Made by a program: the position numbers and the translations under genes | In this document: positions 25,605 through 34,091 of the stretch, one piece after another | How the letters are laid out: each line of letters starts with the position of its first letter | Numbering within the stretch: position 1 is the stretch's first letter | Notes under the pieces: generated by a model | What the model was told of the DNA's origin: nothing | What the model saw: the letters and a program-made list of their open reading frames with translations, nothing else | Databases searched by the model: none | Origin: Enterocloster clostridioformis | GTDB taxonomy: Bacteria; Bacillota; Clostridia; Lachnospirales; Lachnospiraceae | Assembly (NCBI RefSeq): GCF_020297485.1 | Contig: NZ_JAIWZC010000001.1 | Coordinates: 124,001 to 188,000, forward strand | Direction: 5' to 3' | DNA: 64,000 nucleotides

Positions 25605-28600
25605 ATGTATGACAAAGTCCCCACAGACCTTAAGTTTGTGGAACGGGAAAAAGAAGTGGAGAAATTCTGGGAAGCAGAGCACATCTTTGAAAAGAGCATC
25701 AAGATGAGGGAGGGCTGCAGGCCTTATGTATTTTATGACGGACCGCCAACTGCCAACGGCAAGCCTCATATCGGCCATGTGGAGACCCGTGTAATCAAGG
25801 ATATGATTCCCAGATACCGGGCCATGAAGGGATATATGGTGCCGAGAAAGGCCGGATGGGACACACACGGCCTGCCTGTGGAGCTGGAGGTTGAGAAGAA
25901 GCTGGGACTGGACGGCAAAGAGCAGATTGAGCAGTACGGTCTGGAGCCGTTCATTAAGGAATGTAAGGAAAGCGTCTGGAAGTACAAGGGCATGTGGGAG
26001 GATTTCTCCAACACCGTTGGATTCTGGGCCGATATGGACAATCCCTATGTAACATATGACAACAGCTTTATCGAGTCCGAGTGGTGGGCTCTTAAGCAGA
26101 TTTGGGACAAGGGCCTTTTGTACAAGGGCTTTAAGGTGGTTCCCTACTGCCCGCGCTGCGGCACCCCGCTGTCCTCCCATGAGGTGGCTCAGGGTTATAA
26201 GGATGTAAAGGAGCGTTCCGCCATTGCCCGCTTCAAGGCAAAGGGAGAAGATGCATATATCCTGGCATGGACCACCACGCCGTGGACCCTTCCCAGCAAC
26301 CTGGCCCTGTGCGTGAACCCTAAAGAAGACTATGTAAAGGTAAAGACAGGCGACGGCTATACCTACTATATCGCCCAGGCCCTGGCAGATACCGTGCTGG
26401 GCGGGGACTATGAGGTATTGGAGACTTACAAGGGCAAGGACCTGGAGTTCAAGGAATATGAGCCCCTCTATGACTGCTCCGTGCCCCTGTGCGAGAAGCA
26501 GCACAAAAAAGCCTACTACGTGGTCTGCGCTGACTATGTAACACTGACAGACGGTACCGGCATCGTACACATTGCACCTGCATTTGGTGAGGATGATGCC
26601 AACGTTGGCCGCAAATACGACCTTCCCTTTGTACAGCTGGTGGACGCCAAGGGCGATATGACGGCGGAAACTCCTTTTGCAGGCACCTTTGTGAAGGATG
26701 CGGACCCCATGGTGTTAAAGGACCTTAAGTCCAGGGGACTGCTTTTCTCGGCTCCCAGCTTTGAGCACAGCTATCCCCACTGCTGGCGCTGCGGGACCCC
26801 TCTCATTTACTATGCAAGAGAGTCCTGGTTCATCAAAATGACTGCCGTGAAGGATGACTTAATCCGCAACAACAATGCCATTAACTGGATTCCGGATTCC
26901 ATCGGCAAGGGCCGGTTCGGTGACTGGCTGGAGAATATCCAGGACTGGGGCATTTCCAGAAACCGCTACTGGGGCACCCCGCTCAATATCTGGGAGTGTG
27001 AGTGCGGACACCAGCATTCCATCGGAAGCATTGAGGAATTAAAAAGCTTATCCGATAACTGCCCTGATGAAATTGAGCTTCACCGTCCATACATTGACGC
27101 GGTAAACATCAGGTGTCCCAAGTGCCAGAAGCCAATGAAGCGTGTGCCTGAGGTGATTGACTGCTGGTTTGACTCCGGCGCCATGCCGTTTGCGCAGCAC
27201 CATTACCCCTTTGAGAACAAGGAGCTGTTCGAGTCACAGTTCCCGGCCCAGTTCATCTCCGAGGCAGTGGACCAGACCAGAGGATGGTTCTATTCCCTTC
27301 TTGCGGAGTCCACCCTGCTGTTCAACAAGGCGCCTTATGAAAATGTAGTTGTCATGGGGCTTGTGCTGGATGAAAACGGACAGAAGATGAGCAAGTCCAA
27401 GGGCAATGCGGTGGATCCCTTCGATACCCTGGCAGCCCACGGCGCGGACGCCATCCGCTGGTTCTTCTACACCTGCAGCGCGCCCTGGCTTCCTAAGCGC
27501 TATCAGGATAAGGCAGTGACCGAGGGACAGCGCAAATTCATGGGTACCCTTTGGAATACCTATGCATTCTGGGTGCTGTATGCCAATATTGACAATTTTG
27601 ACCCCACCAGATATACCCTGGAATACGACAAGCTTCCCGTCATGGACCGCTGGATGTTGTCCAAGATGAATTCCATGGTAAAGACAGTGGATAACAGTCT
27701 GATGAATTACCAGATTCCTGAGGCTGCCAGAGCCCTCCAGGAGTTCGTGGATGATTTAAGCAACTGGTATGTGCGCAGAAGCCGTGAGCGCTTCTGGGCA
27801 AAGGGAATGGAGCAGGATAAGATTAATGCCTTCATGACCCTGTACACGGCCCTTGTGGCCGTGGCAAAGGCGGCAGCTCCCATGATTCCGTTCATGACAG
27901 AGCAGATTTACCAGAATATCGTGAGAAAGGTGGATGGAAACGCGCCTGAAAGCGTACATCTGTGCGACTTCCCGGGGGTGAATGAGTCCTGGATTGATAC
28001 TGAGCTGGAATCCGACATGGATGAAGTGCTTAAGGTGGTTGTCATGGGACGTGCGGCCAGGAATGCGGCCAACATCAAGAACCGACAGCCCATTGCCCGG
28101 ATGTATGTGAAGGCTGACCACGAGCTGTCAAGGTTCTATGTGCAGATTATCGAGGAAGAGCTGAATGTGAAGCAGGTGATTTTCTCAGACGATGTAAGGG
28201 AATTCACCTCCTATACCTTCAAGCCCCAGTTAAAGACAGTGGGACCAAAGTACGGCAAGCTGTTAAACCGGATCCGGAGTACCCTGACCGATATTGACGG
28301 CAGCGCCGCCATGGACACCCTGAATGAAAAGGGACAGCTTACCTTTGACTATGACGGCCAGGAAGTGGTACTGACAAAGGACGACCTGCTGATCGATGTA
28401 TCCCAGAAGGACGGTTATGTGACAGAGGAAGACAACTATGTGACCGTTGTGCTGGATACCAACCTGACGCCCGAACTGATTGAGGAGGGCTTTGTGAGGG
28501 AGCTCATAAGCAAGATTCAGACCATGCGCAAGGAGGCCGGATTTGAGGTCATGGACCATATCAGTGTATTCCAGGATGGAAATGACCGGATTGCCGGGTT

Positions 28601-28739
28601 GATTAAGGAGCATGCGGACGAGATCAAAACAGAGGTCATGGCAGACCATATCAGCATTGGAGCCATGTCCGGCTTTGTCAAAGAGTGGAACATTAACGGC
28701 GAAAATGTAATGCTCGGTGTTGAAAAGACCATGAAATAA
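25605..28739 (+). CDS. ileS: Isoleucine-tRNA ligase
   Basis: 1044 residues from the ATG at 25605 (GGAGG 8 nt upstream); the earlier in-frame ATG at 25581 has no ribosome binding site. Class Ia synthetase with PHIGH at about residues 54-58 in PTANGKPHIGHVETR, an editing (CP1) domain with TTPWTLPSN, and KMSKS near residue 594. Its size and the PTANGKPHIGH form suit the eukaryote-like IleS2 type. That type is often less sensitive to mupirocin (known of the family, not shown here). Cytoplasmic; charges tRNA-Ile. Controlled by the T-box directly upstream, whose specifier codon ATC agrees with the product. Confidence 0.97.
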   Translation: MYDKVPTDLKFVEREKEVEKFWEAEHIFEKSIKMREGCRPYVFYDGPPTANGKPHIGHVETRVIKDMIPRYRAMKGYMVPRKAGWDTHGLPVELEVEKKLGLDGKEQIEQYGLEPFIKECKESVWKYKGMWEDFSNTVGFWADMDNPYVTYDNSFIESEWWALKQIWDKGLLYKGFKVVPYCPRCGTPLSSHEVAQGYKDVKERSAIARFKAKGEDAYILAWTTTPWTLPSNLALCVNPKEDYVKVKTGDGYTYYIAQALADTVLGGDYEVLETYKGKDLEFKEYEPLYDCSVPLCEKQHKKAYYVVCADYVTLTDGTGIVHIAPAFGEDDANVGRKYDLPFVQLVDAKGDMTAETPFAGTFVKDADPMVLKDLKSRGLLFSAPSFEHSYPHCWRCGTPLIYYARESWFIKMTAVKDDLIRNNNAINWIPDSIGKGRFGDWLENIQDWGISRNRYWGTPLNIWECECGHQHSIGSIEELKSLSDNCPDEIELHRPYIDAVNIRCPKCQKPMKRVPEVIDCWFDSGAMPFAQHHYPFENKELFESQFPAQFISEAVDQTRGWFYSLLAESTLLFNKAPYENVVVMGLVLDENGQKMSKSKGNAVDPFDTLAAHGADAIRWFFYTCSAPWLPKRYQDKAVTEGQRKFMGTLWNTYAFWVLYANIDNFDPTRYTLEYDKLPVMDRWMLSKMNSMVKTVDNSLMNYQIPEAARALQEFVDDLSNWYVRRSRERFWAKGMEQDKINAFMTLYTALVAVAKAAAPMIPFMTEQIYQNIVRKVDGNAPESVHLCDFPGVNESWIDTELESDMDEVLKVVVMGRAARNAANIKNRQPIARMYVKADHELSRFYVQIIEEELNVKQVIFSDDVREFTSYTFKPQLKTVGPKYGKLLNRIRSTLTDIDGSAAMDTLNEKGQLTFDYDGQEVVLTKDDLLIDVSQKDGYVTEEDNYVTVVLDTNLTPELIEEGFVRELISKIQTMRKEAGFEVMDHISVFQDGNDRIAGLIKEHADEIKTEVMADHISIGAMSGFVKEWNINGENVMLGVEKTMK

Positions 28740-28753
28740 TGGTAAGATTGTGA

Positions 28754-28776
28754 GGCGGGGCGTATAAAACCCCGCC
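28754..28776 (+). terminator. ileS terminator hairpin
   Basis: GGCGGGG (28754-28760) pairs with CCCCGCC (28770-28776) across a 9-nt loop. The following T-run is poor, so it is only a probable terminator. Confidence 0.5.
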
Positions 28777-28854
28777 CCGTCTGATAATTTGGGAATGATT
28801 TACATACAATAGTTCTGTATAAAAGCGGAACTGAAAGCAGGAGGATAATGGCCG

Positions 28855-31308
28855 ATGAATAAAGGATTTGATAAGGAAACCTTCAAGCGCAGCGTGGTGG
28901 ACAACGTAAAGAATATGTTCCGAAGGACCATTGATGAAGCGACCCCTCATCAGGTATTCCAGGCAGTGGCCTATGCTGTGAAGGATGTCATCATTGACGA
29001 GTGGATTGCCACTCACAAGGAATATGAGAAAAAGGATGTTAAGACAGTATACTACCTGTCCATGGAGTTCCTCATGGGCCGTGCCCTGGGCAATAACATC
29101 ATCAATATCTGCGCCAGGGATGAGATTAAGGAAACCCTGGATGAGATGGGCTTTGATTTAGATGTGATTGAGGATCAGGAGCCGGACGCTGCCCTGGGAA
29201 ACGGAGGCCTGGGACGTCTGGCGGCCTGCTTCCTGGATTCGCTGGCAACCCTGGGTTATCCGGCCTACGGCTGCGGTATCCGTTACCGCTACGGCATGTT
29301 CAAGCAGAAGATTGAGAACGGTTACCAGGTAGAGGTGCCGGATAACTGGTTGAAGGACGGCAACCCCTTTGAAATCCGCAGGCCGGAGTATGCAGCCGAG
29401 GTTAAGTTCGGGGGCTTTGTGCGCATTGAGAACCAGGGCGGAGTGAACCATTTCGTACAGGACGGATACCAGTCTGTCCGCGCGGTGCCCTACGACCTGC
29501 CGGTCATCGGATACGGCAATAATGTGGTGAATACCCTACGTATCTGGGACGCGGAACCCATCAACACCTTTAATCTGGATTCCTTTGACAGGGGAGACTA
29601 CCAGAAGGCCGTGGAGCAGGAGAACCTGGCCAAGACCATTGTGGAGGTCCTTTACCCCAACGACAACCACTACGCGGGCAAGGAACTGCGTCTGAAGCAG
29701 CAGTATTTCTTTATCTCCGCCAGCGTACAGAGGGCGGTGAGAAAGTATAAAGAGAAGCACGATGACATCAGAAAATTCTATGAAAAGGTAGTGTTCCAGC
29801 TGAACGACACCCACCCGACGGTTGCCATCCCTGAATTGATGCGGATTCTTCTGGACGAGGAGGGACTCACATGGGATGAGGCGTGGGAGGTAACCACCAA
29901 GACCTGCGCTTATACAAACCACACCATCATGTCAGAGGCGCTGGAGAAGTGGCCCATCGAGCTGTTCTCACGGCTTCTGCCCAGAATCTACCAGATTGTG
30001 GAGGAAATCAACCGCAGGTTCCAGAACCAGATACAGACCATGTATCCGGGCAACCAGGAAAAGCTGCGCAAAATGTCCATTATCTACGACGGCCAGGTGA
30101 AGATGGCTTACATGGCAATTGCAGCCAGCTTTTCCGTCAACGGCGTTGCGAGGCTTCACACGGAAATCCTTAAGCACCAGGAGTTAAAAGACTTCTATGA
30201 GATGATGCCGGAGAAGTTCAACAACAAGACCAACGGAATAACCCAGAGACGGTTCCTGCTTCACGGCAACCCGCTTCTGGCAGACTGGGTCACCTCCAAG
30301 ATTGGAGATGAGTGGATAACCGACCTTCCCCATATCAAGAAGCTGGAACTCTTTGCAGAGGATGAGAAGTGCCAGTTTGAGTTTATGAACATCAAGTACC
30401 AGAATAAGCTGCGTCTTGCCAGATACATCAAGGAGAATAACGGCATTGACGTGGATCCGCGCTCCATTTTCGACGTGCAGGTCAAGCGGCTTCACGAGTA
30501 TAAGCGCCAGCTGATGAATATTCTCCATGTGATGTATCTGTACAACCAGCTGAAGGATAATCCGGATATGGATATGATTCCCAGAACCTTTATCTTCGGC
30601 GCAAAGGCAGCCGCAGGCTACAAGCGGGCTAAGCTGACCATCAAGCTCATCAATTCCGTGGCGGATGTCATCAACAATGACAAGTCCATTAACGGCAAGA
30701 TTAAGGTAGTGTTCATCGAGGATTACCGCGTATCCAACGCAGAGCTTATATTTGCGGCAGCCGATGTCAGCGAGCAGATATCCACGGCCAGCAAGGAGGC
30801 ATCCGGTACCAGCAACATGAAGTTTATGCTCAACGGAGCCCTTACCCTGGGAACCATGGACGGGGCAAATGTGGAAATCGTGGAGGAAGTGGGTGCGGAC
30901 AATGCCTTTATCTTCGGTATGTCCTCCGACGAGGTCATTAACTACGAGAACAACGGCGGCTATTACCCCATGGATATCTTTAACAATGACCAGGAAATAC
31001 GCCGTGTGCTTATGCAGCTGATTAACGGCTACTATGCGCCGGATAACCCAGAGCTGTTCAGGGATATCTACAACTCTCTTCTGAACACCAAGAGCAGCGA
31101 CCGGGCTGACACTTACTTTATCCTCAAGGACTTCCGTTCCTATGCCGAGGCGCACCAGAGGGTGGATAAGGCTTACAGGGACCAGGCATGGTGGGCTAAG
31201 GCAGCCATCCTTAACATGGCCAACTGCGGAAAGTTCACATCTGACCGCACCATTGAGGAGTATGTGAAGGATATCTGGCATCTGAAGAAAGTGACCGTAG
31301 AAATGTAA
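28855..31308 (+). CDS. glgP: Glycogen/starch/alpha-glucan phosphorylase
   Basis: 817 residues, the normal length. It releases glucose-1-phosphate from the non-reducing ends of alpha-1,4-glucans. Visible: DAALGNGGLGRLAACFLDS near residue 110, the HEYKRQLMN segment near 545, and the PLP-binding lysine (about K656) in ASGTSNMKFMLNGALTLGTMDGANVEI. AGGAGG at 28839-28844 precedes the ATG at 28855 by about 10 nt. A four-codon frame (ATG GCC GAT GAA TAA) starts at 28848 and overlaps the start. Monocistronic on sequence: it ends in a strong terminator. No other glycogen genes are adjacent. Confidence 0.96.
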   Translation: MNKGFDKETFKRSVVDNVKNMFRRTIDEATPHQVFQAVAYAVKDVIIDEWIATHKEYEKKDVKTVYYLSMEFLMGRALGNNIINICARDEIKETLDEMGFDLDVIEDQEPDAALGNGGLGRLAACFLDSLATLGYPAYGCGIRYRYGMFKQKIENGYQVEVPDNWLKDGNPFEIRRPEYAAEVKFGGFVRIENQGGVNHFVQDGYQSVRAVPYDLPVIGYGNNVVNTLRIWDAEPINTFNLDSFDRGDYQKAVEQENLAKTIVEVLYPNDNHYAGKELRLKQQYFFISASVQRAVRKYKEKHDDIRKFYEKVVFQLNDTHPTVAIPELMRILLDEEGLTWDEAWEVTTKTCAYTNHTIMSEALEKWPIELFSRLLPRIYQIVEEINRRFQNQIQTMYPGNQEKLRKMSIIYDGQVKMAYMAIAASFSVNGVARLHTEILKHQELKDFYEMMPEKFNNKTNGITQRRFLLHGNPLLADWVTSKIGDEWITDLPHIKKLELFAEDEKCQFEFMNIKYQNKLRLARYIKENNGIDVDPRSIFDVQVKRLHEYKRQLMNILHVMYLYNQLKDNPDMDMIPRTFIFGAKAAAGYKRAKLTIKLINSVADVINNDKSINGKIKVVFIEDYRVSNAELIFAAADVSEQISTASKEASGTSNMKFMLNGALTLGTMDGANVEIVEEVGADNAFIFGMSSDEVINYENNGGYYPMDIFNNDQEIRRVLMQLINGYYAPDNPELFRDIYNSLLNTKSSDRADTYFILKDFRSYAEAHQRVDKAYRDQAWWAKAAILNMANCGKFTSDRTIEEYVKDIWHLKKVTVEM

Positions 31309-31314
31309 ATGCTT

Positions 31315-31354
31315 GCTCCGGCAATCCTGATTATTGGGGTGCCGGAGCTTTTTT
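31315..31354 (+). terminator. glgP terminator
   Basis: A 9-bp perfect stem GCTCCGGCA/TGCCGGAGC (31315-31323 with 31340-31348), 16-nt loop, T6 run 31349-31354. It ends only 28 nt before the metF start codon. Confidence 0.88.
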
Positions 31355-31382
31355 GGATGACGCAGAAGGAAGGGAAAGAAGA

Positions 31383-32240
31383 TTGAAAATACGTGAGATA
31401 CTGGCAGTAGGAAAGCCCACCCTCTCCTTTGAGGTGTTTCCCCCAAAGACAGAGGATGCATATGATTCCGTGGAAAAGGCGGCCGCAAAGATTGCAAAGC
31501 TGAAGCCGTCGTTTATGAGCGTTACATACGGGGCAGGAGGGGGAACCAGCGATTATACGGTGGGAATCGCCTCTGCCATCAAGGAGGAGTACGGAGTGAC
31601 GCCTCTGGCGCATCTGACCTGTGTGTCATCCACCAGGGAAAAAGTGCACCATGTACTGGGCGAGTTAAAGGAGCGCGGTATTGAAAATGTACTTGCCCTG
31701 CGGGGGGATATTCCCCAGGATGGCAGTACGCCAAAGGAATACCACTATGCCTCCGAGCTGATACGGGAAATCAAGAAGGCAGGTGATTTCTGCATCGGGG
31801 CTGCATGTTACCCGGAGGGCCACGTGGAATCAGCCAACAAGTCTGTGGACATGGATTACCTGAAGCAGAAGGTGGAGGCCGGATGCGATTTTGTCACCAC
31901 CCAGATGTTTTTTGACAACAGCATCCTTTACAGTTACCTGTACCGCATTCGTGAAAAGGGAATCCAGGTGCCTGTGATTGCCGGTATCATGCCTGTTACC
32001 AACGCAAAACAGATACGGCGGATTACCCAGATGTCGGGGACCTGCCTGCCATCCAGGTTTATGTCCATTGTGGACCGGTTCGGGGACAATCCGGCGGCCA
32101 TGAAGCAGGCCGGAATAGCCTATGCCACGGACCAGATCATTGACCTGATTGCCAACGGGGTCAACGGCATCCATGTATATTCCATGAATAAGCCGGATGT
32201 GGCCATGAAGATAAAGGAAAACCTGTCGGAGATTTTATAG
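31383..32240 (+). CDS. metF: Methylenetetrahydrofolate reductase
   Basis: 285 residues from a TTG start at 31383, supported by GGAAGGGA 7 nt upstream and by homology beginning at KIREIL. The earlier in-frame TTG (31353) lies inside the glgP terminator. The TIM-barrel FAD enzyme reduces methylene-THF to methyl-THF, the methyl donor for MetH downstream. Visible: PTLSFEVFPPKTEDA, SVTYGAGGGTSDYT, HLTCVSST, LALRGDIPQDG, GAACYPEGHVES, FVTTQMFFDN and AGIMPVTNAKQI. First gene of a C1/methionine operon (reactivation protein, threonine aldolase, metH). There is almost no room for a promoter between the glgP terminator and this gene. Confidence 0.95.
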   Translation: MKIREILAVGKPTLSFEVFPPKTEDAYDSVEKAAAKIAKLKPSFMSVTYGAGGGTSDYTVGIASAIKEEYGVTPLAHLTCVSSTREKVHHVLGELKERGIENVLALRGDIPQDGSTPKEYHYASELIREIKKAGDFCIGAACYPEGHVESANKSVDMDYLKQKVEAGCDFVTTQMFFDNSILYSYLYRIREKGIQVPVIAGIMPVTNAKQIRRITQMSGTCLPSRFMSIVDRFGDNPAAMKQAGIAYATDQIIDLIANGVNGIHVYSMNKPDVAMKIKENLSEIL

Positions 32241-32322
32241 GGAGATTTTATAGGGCCGGATACAGAGCGGGAGAATGAATCTCAGGAGAAAAAACATCGG
32301 GAGAAAAACATCGGGAGAATGA
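32233..32322 (+). repeat. Duplicated metF 3' end and tandem Shine-Dalgarno-like repeats
   Basis: The 13-nt sequence GAGATTTTATAGG at the metF stop is directly repeated. Then the element GGGAGAA or GGAGAA recurs about four times (within 32270-32320), including two near-identical ACATCGGGAGAA copies, ahead of the ATG at 32327. Only the last copy is at ribosome-binding distance. Confidence 0.6.
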
Positions 32323-32326
32323 ACAT

Positions 32327-32977
32327 ATGGACATACATGACGTAGACAGGAGGGAGGTCCTCCGCTATCTGGGATACAGGGGGCAGGAGGCGGACGAGGC
32401 AGTGACGGCCATGGTGGAGCAGTCCATGGCGGAATTATGGGAGGCCGCCACGCCCAGGCATCTGTACCGGGAATATCCTCTGTCTCTGGGAGAGGATTAC
32501 AGGATTGACGGGGGGTGTTTCAAGGCCAGGAGCAGGAACTTGTGGGGAAATCTGAAGGACTGTGACCAGATAATCGTGTTTGCGGCCACCCTTGGCTGCG
32601 GGGCCGACCATCTGATTCAGAAGTACAGCCGTCTCCAGATGAGCCGGGCCGTGGTCATGCAGGCAGCGGCAGCGGCCATGATTGAGGAGTACTGCGATCA
32701 GGTGTGTACCGTGATAAAGTCGGAATATGAAGCGAAAGGCCGGTATCTGCGCCCCAGGTTCAGCCCCGGTTACGGGGATTTTCCGCTGGAATGCCAGGGA
32801 ATGCTTCTGGAGGCCCTGGAGGCGGGAAAGCGCATCGGCATCAAGCTGACGGACAGTCTTCTCATGTTGCCCTCCAAATCTGTTTCCGCGGTCATGGGAG
32901 CCAGCAGGAAACCATACCGTTGTGACGTAAAAGGCTGTGAAGCCTGTGCCAAGACGGACTGCCCCTACCGGAGATAA
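32327..32977 (+). CDS. Stand-alone MetH reactivation (activation) domain protein
   Basis: 216 residues matching the C-terminal activation domain of cobalamin-dependent methionine synthase. Visible: RPRFSPGYGDFPLECQ (the SAM-binding RxSxGYxxCP-like region, here without the Cys), GIKLTDSLLMLPSKSVSAVMG, and a Cys-rich tail CDVKGCEACAKTDCPYR. In long MetH proteins this domain is fused. Here it is separate and lies two genes upstream of a metH that lacks it. It presumably binds SAM and helps reductive methylation of cob(II)alamin in MetH. The four C-terminal cysteines could bind a metal or cluster. ATG at 32327 with GGGAGAA upstream; 86 bp after metF. Confidence 0.9.
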   Translation: MDIHDVDRREVLRYLGYRGQEADEAVTAMVEQSMAELWEAATPRHLYREYPLSLGEDYRIDGGCFKARSRNLWGNLKDCDQIIVFAATLGCGADHLIQKYSRLQMSRAVVMQAAAAAMIEEYCDQVCTVIKSEYEAKGRYLRPRFSPGYGDFPLECQGMLLEALEAGKRIGIKLTDSLLMLPSKSVSAVMGASRKPYRCDVKGCEACAKTDCPYRR

Positions 32978-33035
32978 CAAGGGACAGCCCCTTAAGGCGG
33001 CGGTATAAAAATAAAATAAAAAGGGGAATTATATT

Positions 33036-34070
33036 ATGATTCGTTTTAACTGTGATTACTGCGAAGGCGCCCATGAGCGCATACTCAGGAAACTGGCTGA
33101 GACTAACCTGGAGCAGACTCCCGGATACGGGGAGGACCATTACTGCGCAGAGGCCGCGGGCATCATCCGCAGCCTCTGCGGCCAGGAGGACGCAGCGGTC
33201 CATTTCCTGGTGGGAGGCACCCAGGCCAATATGACAGTCATTGCGTCTGCCCTGCGTTCCCATCAGGGAGTGGCGGGTGCTGTGACGGCTCACATCAATG
33301 TACATGAGACAGGCTCCATAGAGGCCGCCGGTCACAAGGTGCTGGCTCTGCCCTCTGAGGACGGCAAGATTACTGCGGAGCAGGTGGAGGAGCTGTACCA
33401 GGCCCATATCCGGGACGAAAGCTTTGAGCACACGGTGCAGCCAAAGATGGTATACATCTCCAACCCCACGGAGCTGGGCACTATTTATACCAGGTCTGAG
33501 ATGGAGAACCTGTATGAGGTGTGCAGAAAGTACGGGCTGTACCTGTTTGTGGACGGCGCCCGTCTGGCATACGGCCTGGCTGCAGAGGGGAATGACCTGG
33601 ACCTTAAGTCCCTGGCGGCGGCATGTGACGTATTCTATATCGGCGGAACCAAGGCGGGGGCGCTTTTCGGGGAGGCTGTGGTCATATTGAACGACGAGCT
33701 GAAGGCGGATTTCCGCTACCATATCAAGCAGCGGGGCGGTATGCTGGCCAAGGGACGTCTTCTGGGCATACAGTTTGGAGAGCTTTTACGGGACGGCCTG
33801 TATTTTGAGCTGGGAGCCCACGCGGACAGGCTGGCAGACAAGATCCGCTGCGCCTGTGCCAAAAAGGGATACCCCTTCCTGGTGGAAAACACCACAAACC
33901 AGGTATTTCCCATCATGCCGGATTCCCTGCTGGAGTCGTGGAAGGACAAGTACAGTTACACCAACCAGGGAAGGGTGGATGAAAGTCATACGGCTATCCG
34001 CCTCTGCACCAGCTGGATTACCAGCGGGGAACAGGTGGACATCCTGGTAAACGACATTTTGAACAGTTAA
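33036..34070 (+). CDS. ltaE: Low-specificity L-threonine aldolase (beta-eliminating lyase family)
   Basis: 344 residues, PLP fold-type I. Visible: N-terminal NCDYCEGAHERIL with TPGYGEDHYC, HFLVGGTQANMTVIAS, HINVHETGSIEAAGHK, FVDGARLAYGL with the PLP Asp, and Schiff-base Lys206 in FYIGGTKAGALFGEAVV. The family cleaves threonine (and allo-threonine) to glycine and acetaldehyde. Within this operon the glycine could feed folate C1 units through glycine cleavage or hydroxymethyltransferase. That link is an inference from context. ATG at 33036 after AAAAAGGGG. It lies between the MetH reactivation gene (58 bp) and metH (about 20 bp). Confidence 0.88.
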   Translation: MIRFNCDYCEGAHERILRKLAETNLEQTPGYGEDHYCAEAAGIIRSLCGQEDAAVHFLVGGTQANMTVIASALRSHQGVAGAVTAHINVHETGSIEAAGHKVLALPSEDGKITAEQVEELYQAHIRDESFEHTVQPKMVYISNPTELGTIYTRSEMENLYEVCRKYGLYLFVDGARLAYGLAAEGNDLDLKSLAAACDVFYIGGTKAGALFGEAVVILNDELKADFRYHIKQRGGMLAKGRLLGIQFGELLRDGLYFELGAHADRLADKIRCACAKKGYPFLVENTTNQVFPIMPDSLLESWKDKYSYTNQGRVDESHTAIRLCTSWITSGEQVDILVNDILNS

Positions 34071-34091
34071 GAGGACTTGCGGAGAATGACC

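Noticed and set aside
25491..26570. 359-codon frame antisense to the T-box terminator and ileS
   Set aside because: Fully opposite a certain gene and riboswitch, with no homology or start signals.
30184..31497. 437-codon frame antisense to the end of glgP and the start of metF
   Set aside because: It crosses two well-supported genes and a terminator and has no recognisable domain; a shadow frame.
32240..32326. Possible CRISPR-like or riboswitch repeat upstream of the MetH reactivation gene
   Set aside because: The repeats are short, adjacent and purine-rich like ribosome binding sites; there are no spacers and no conserved riboswitch core.
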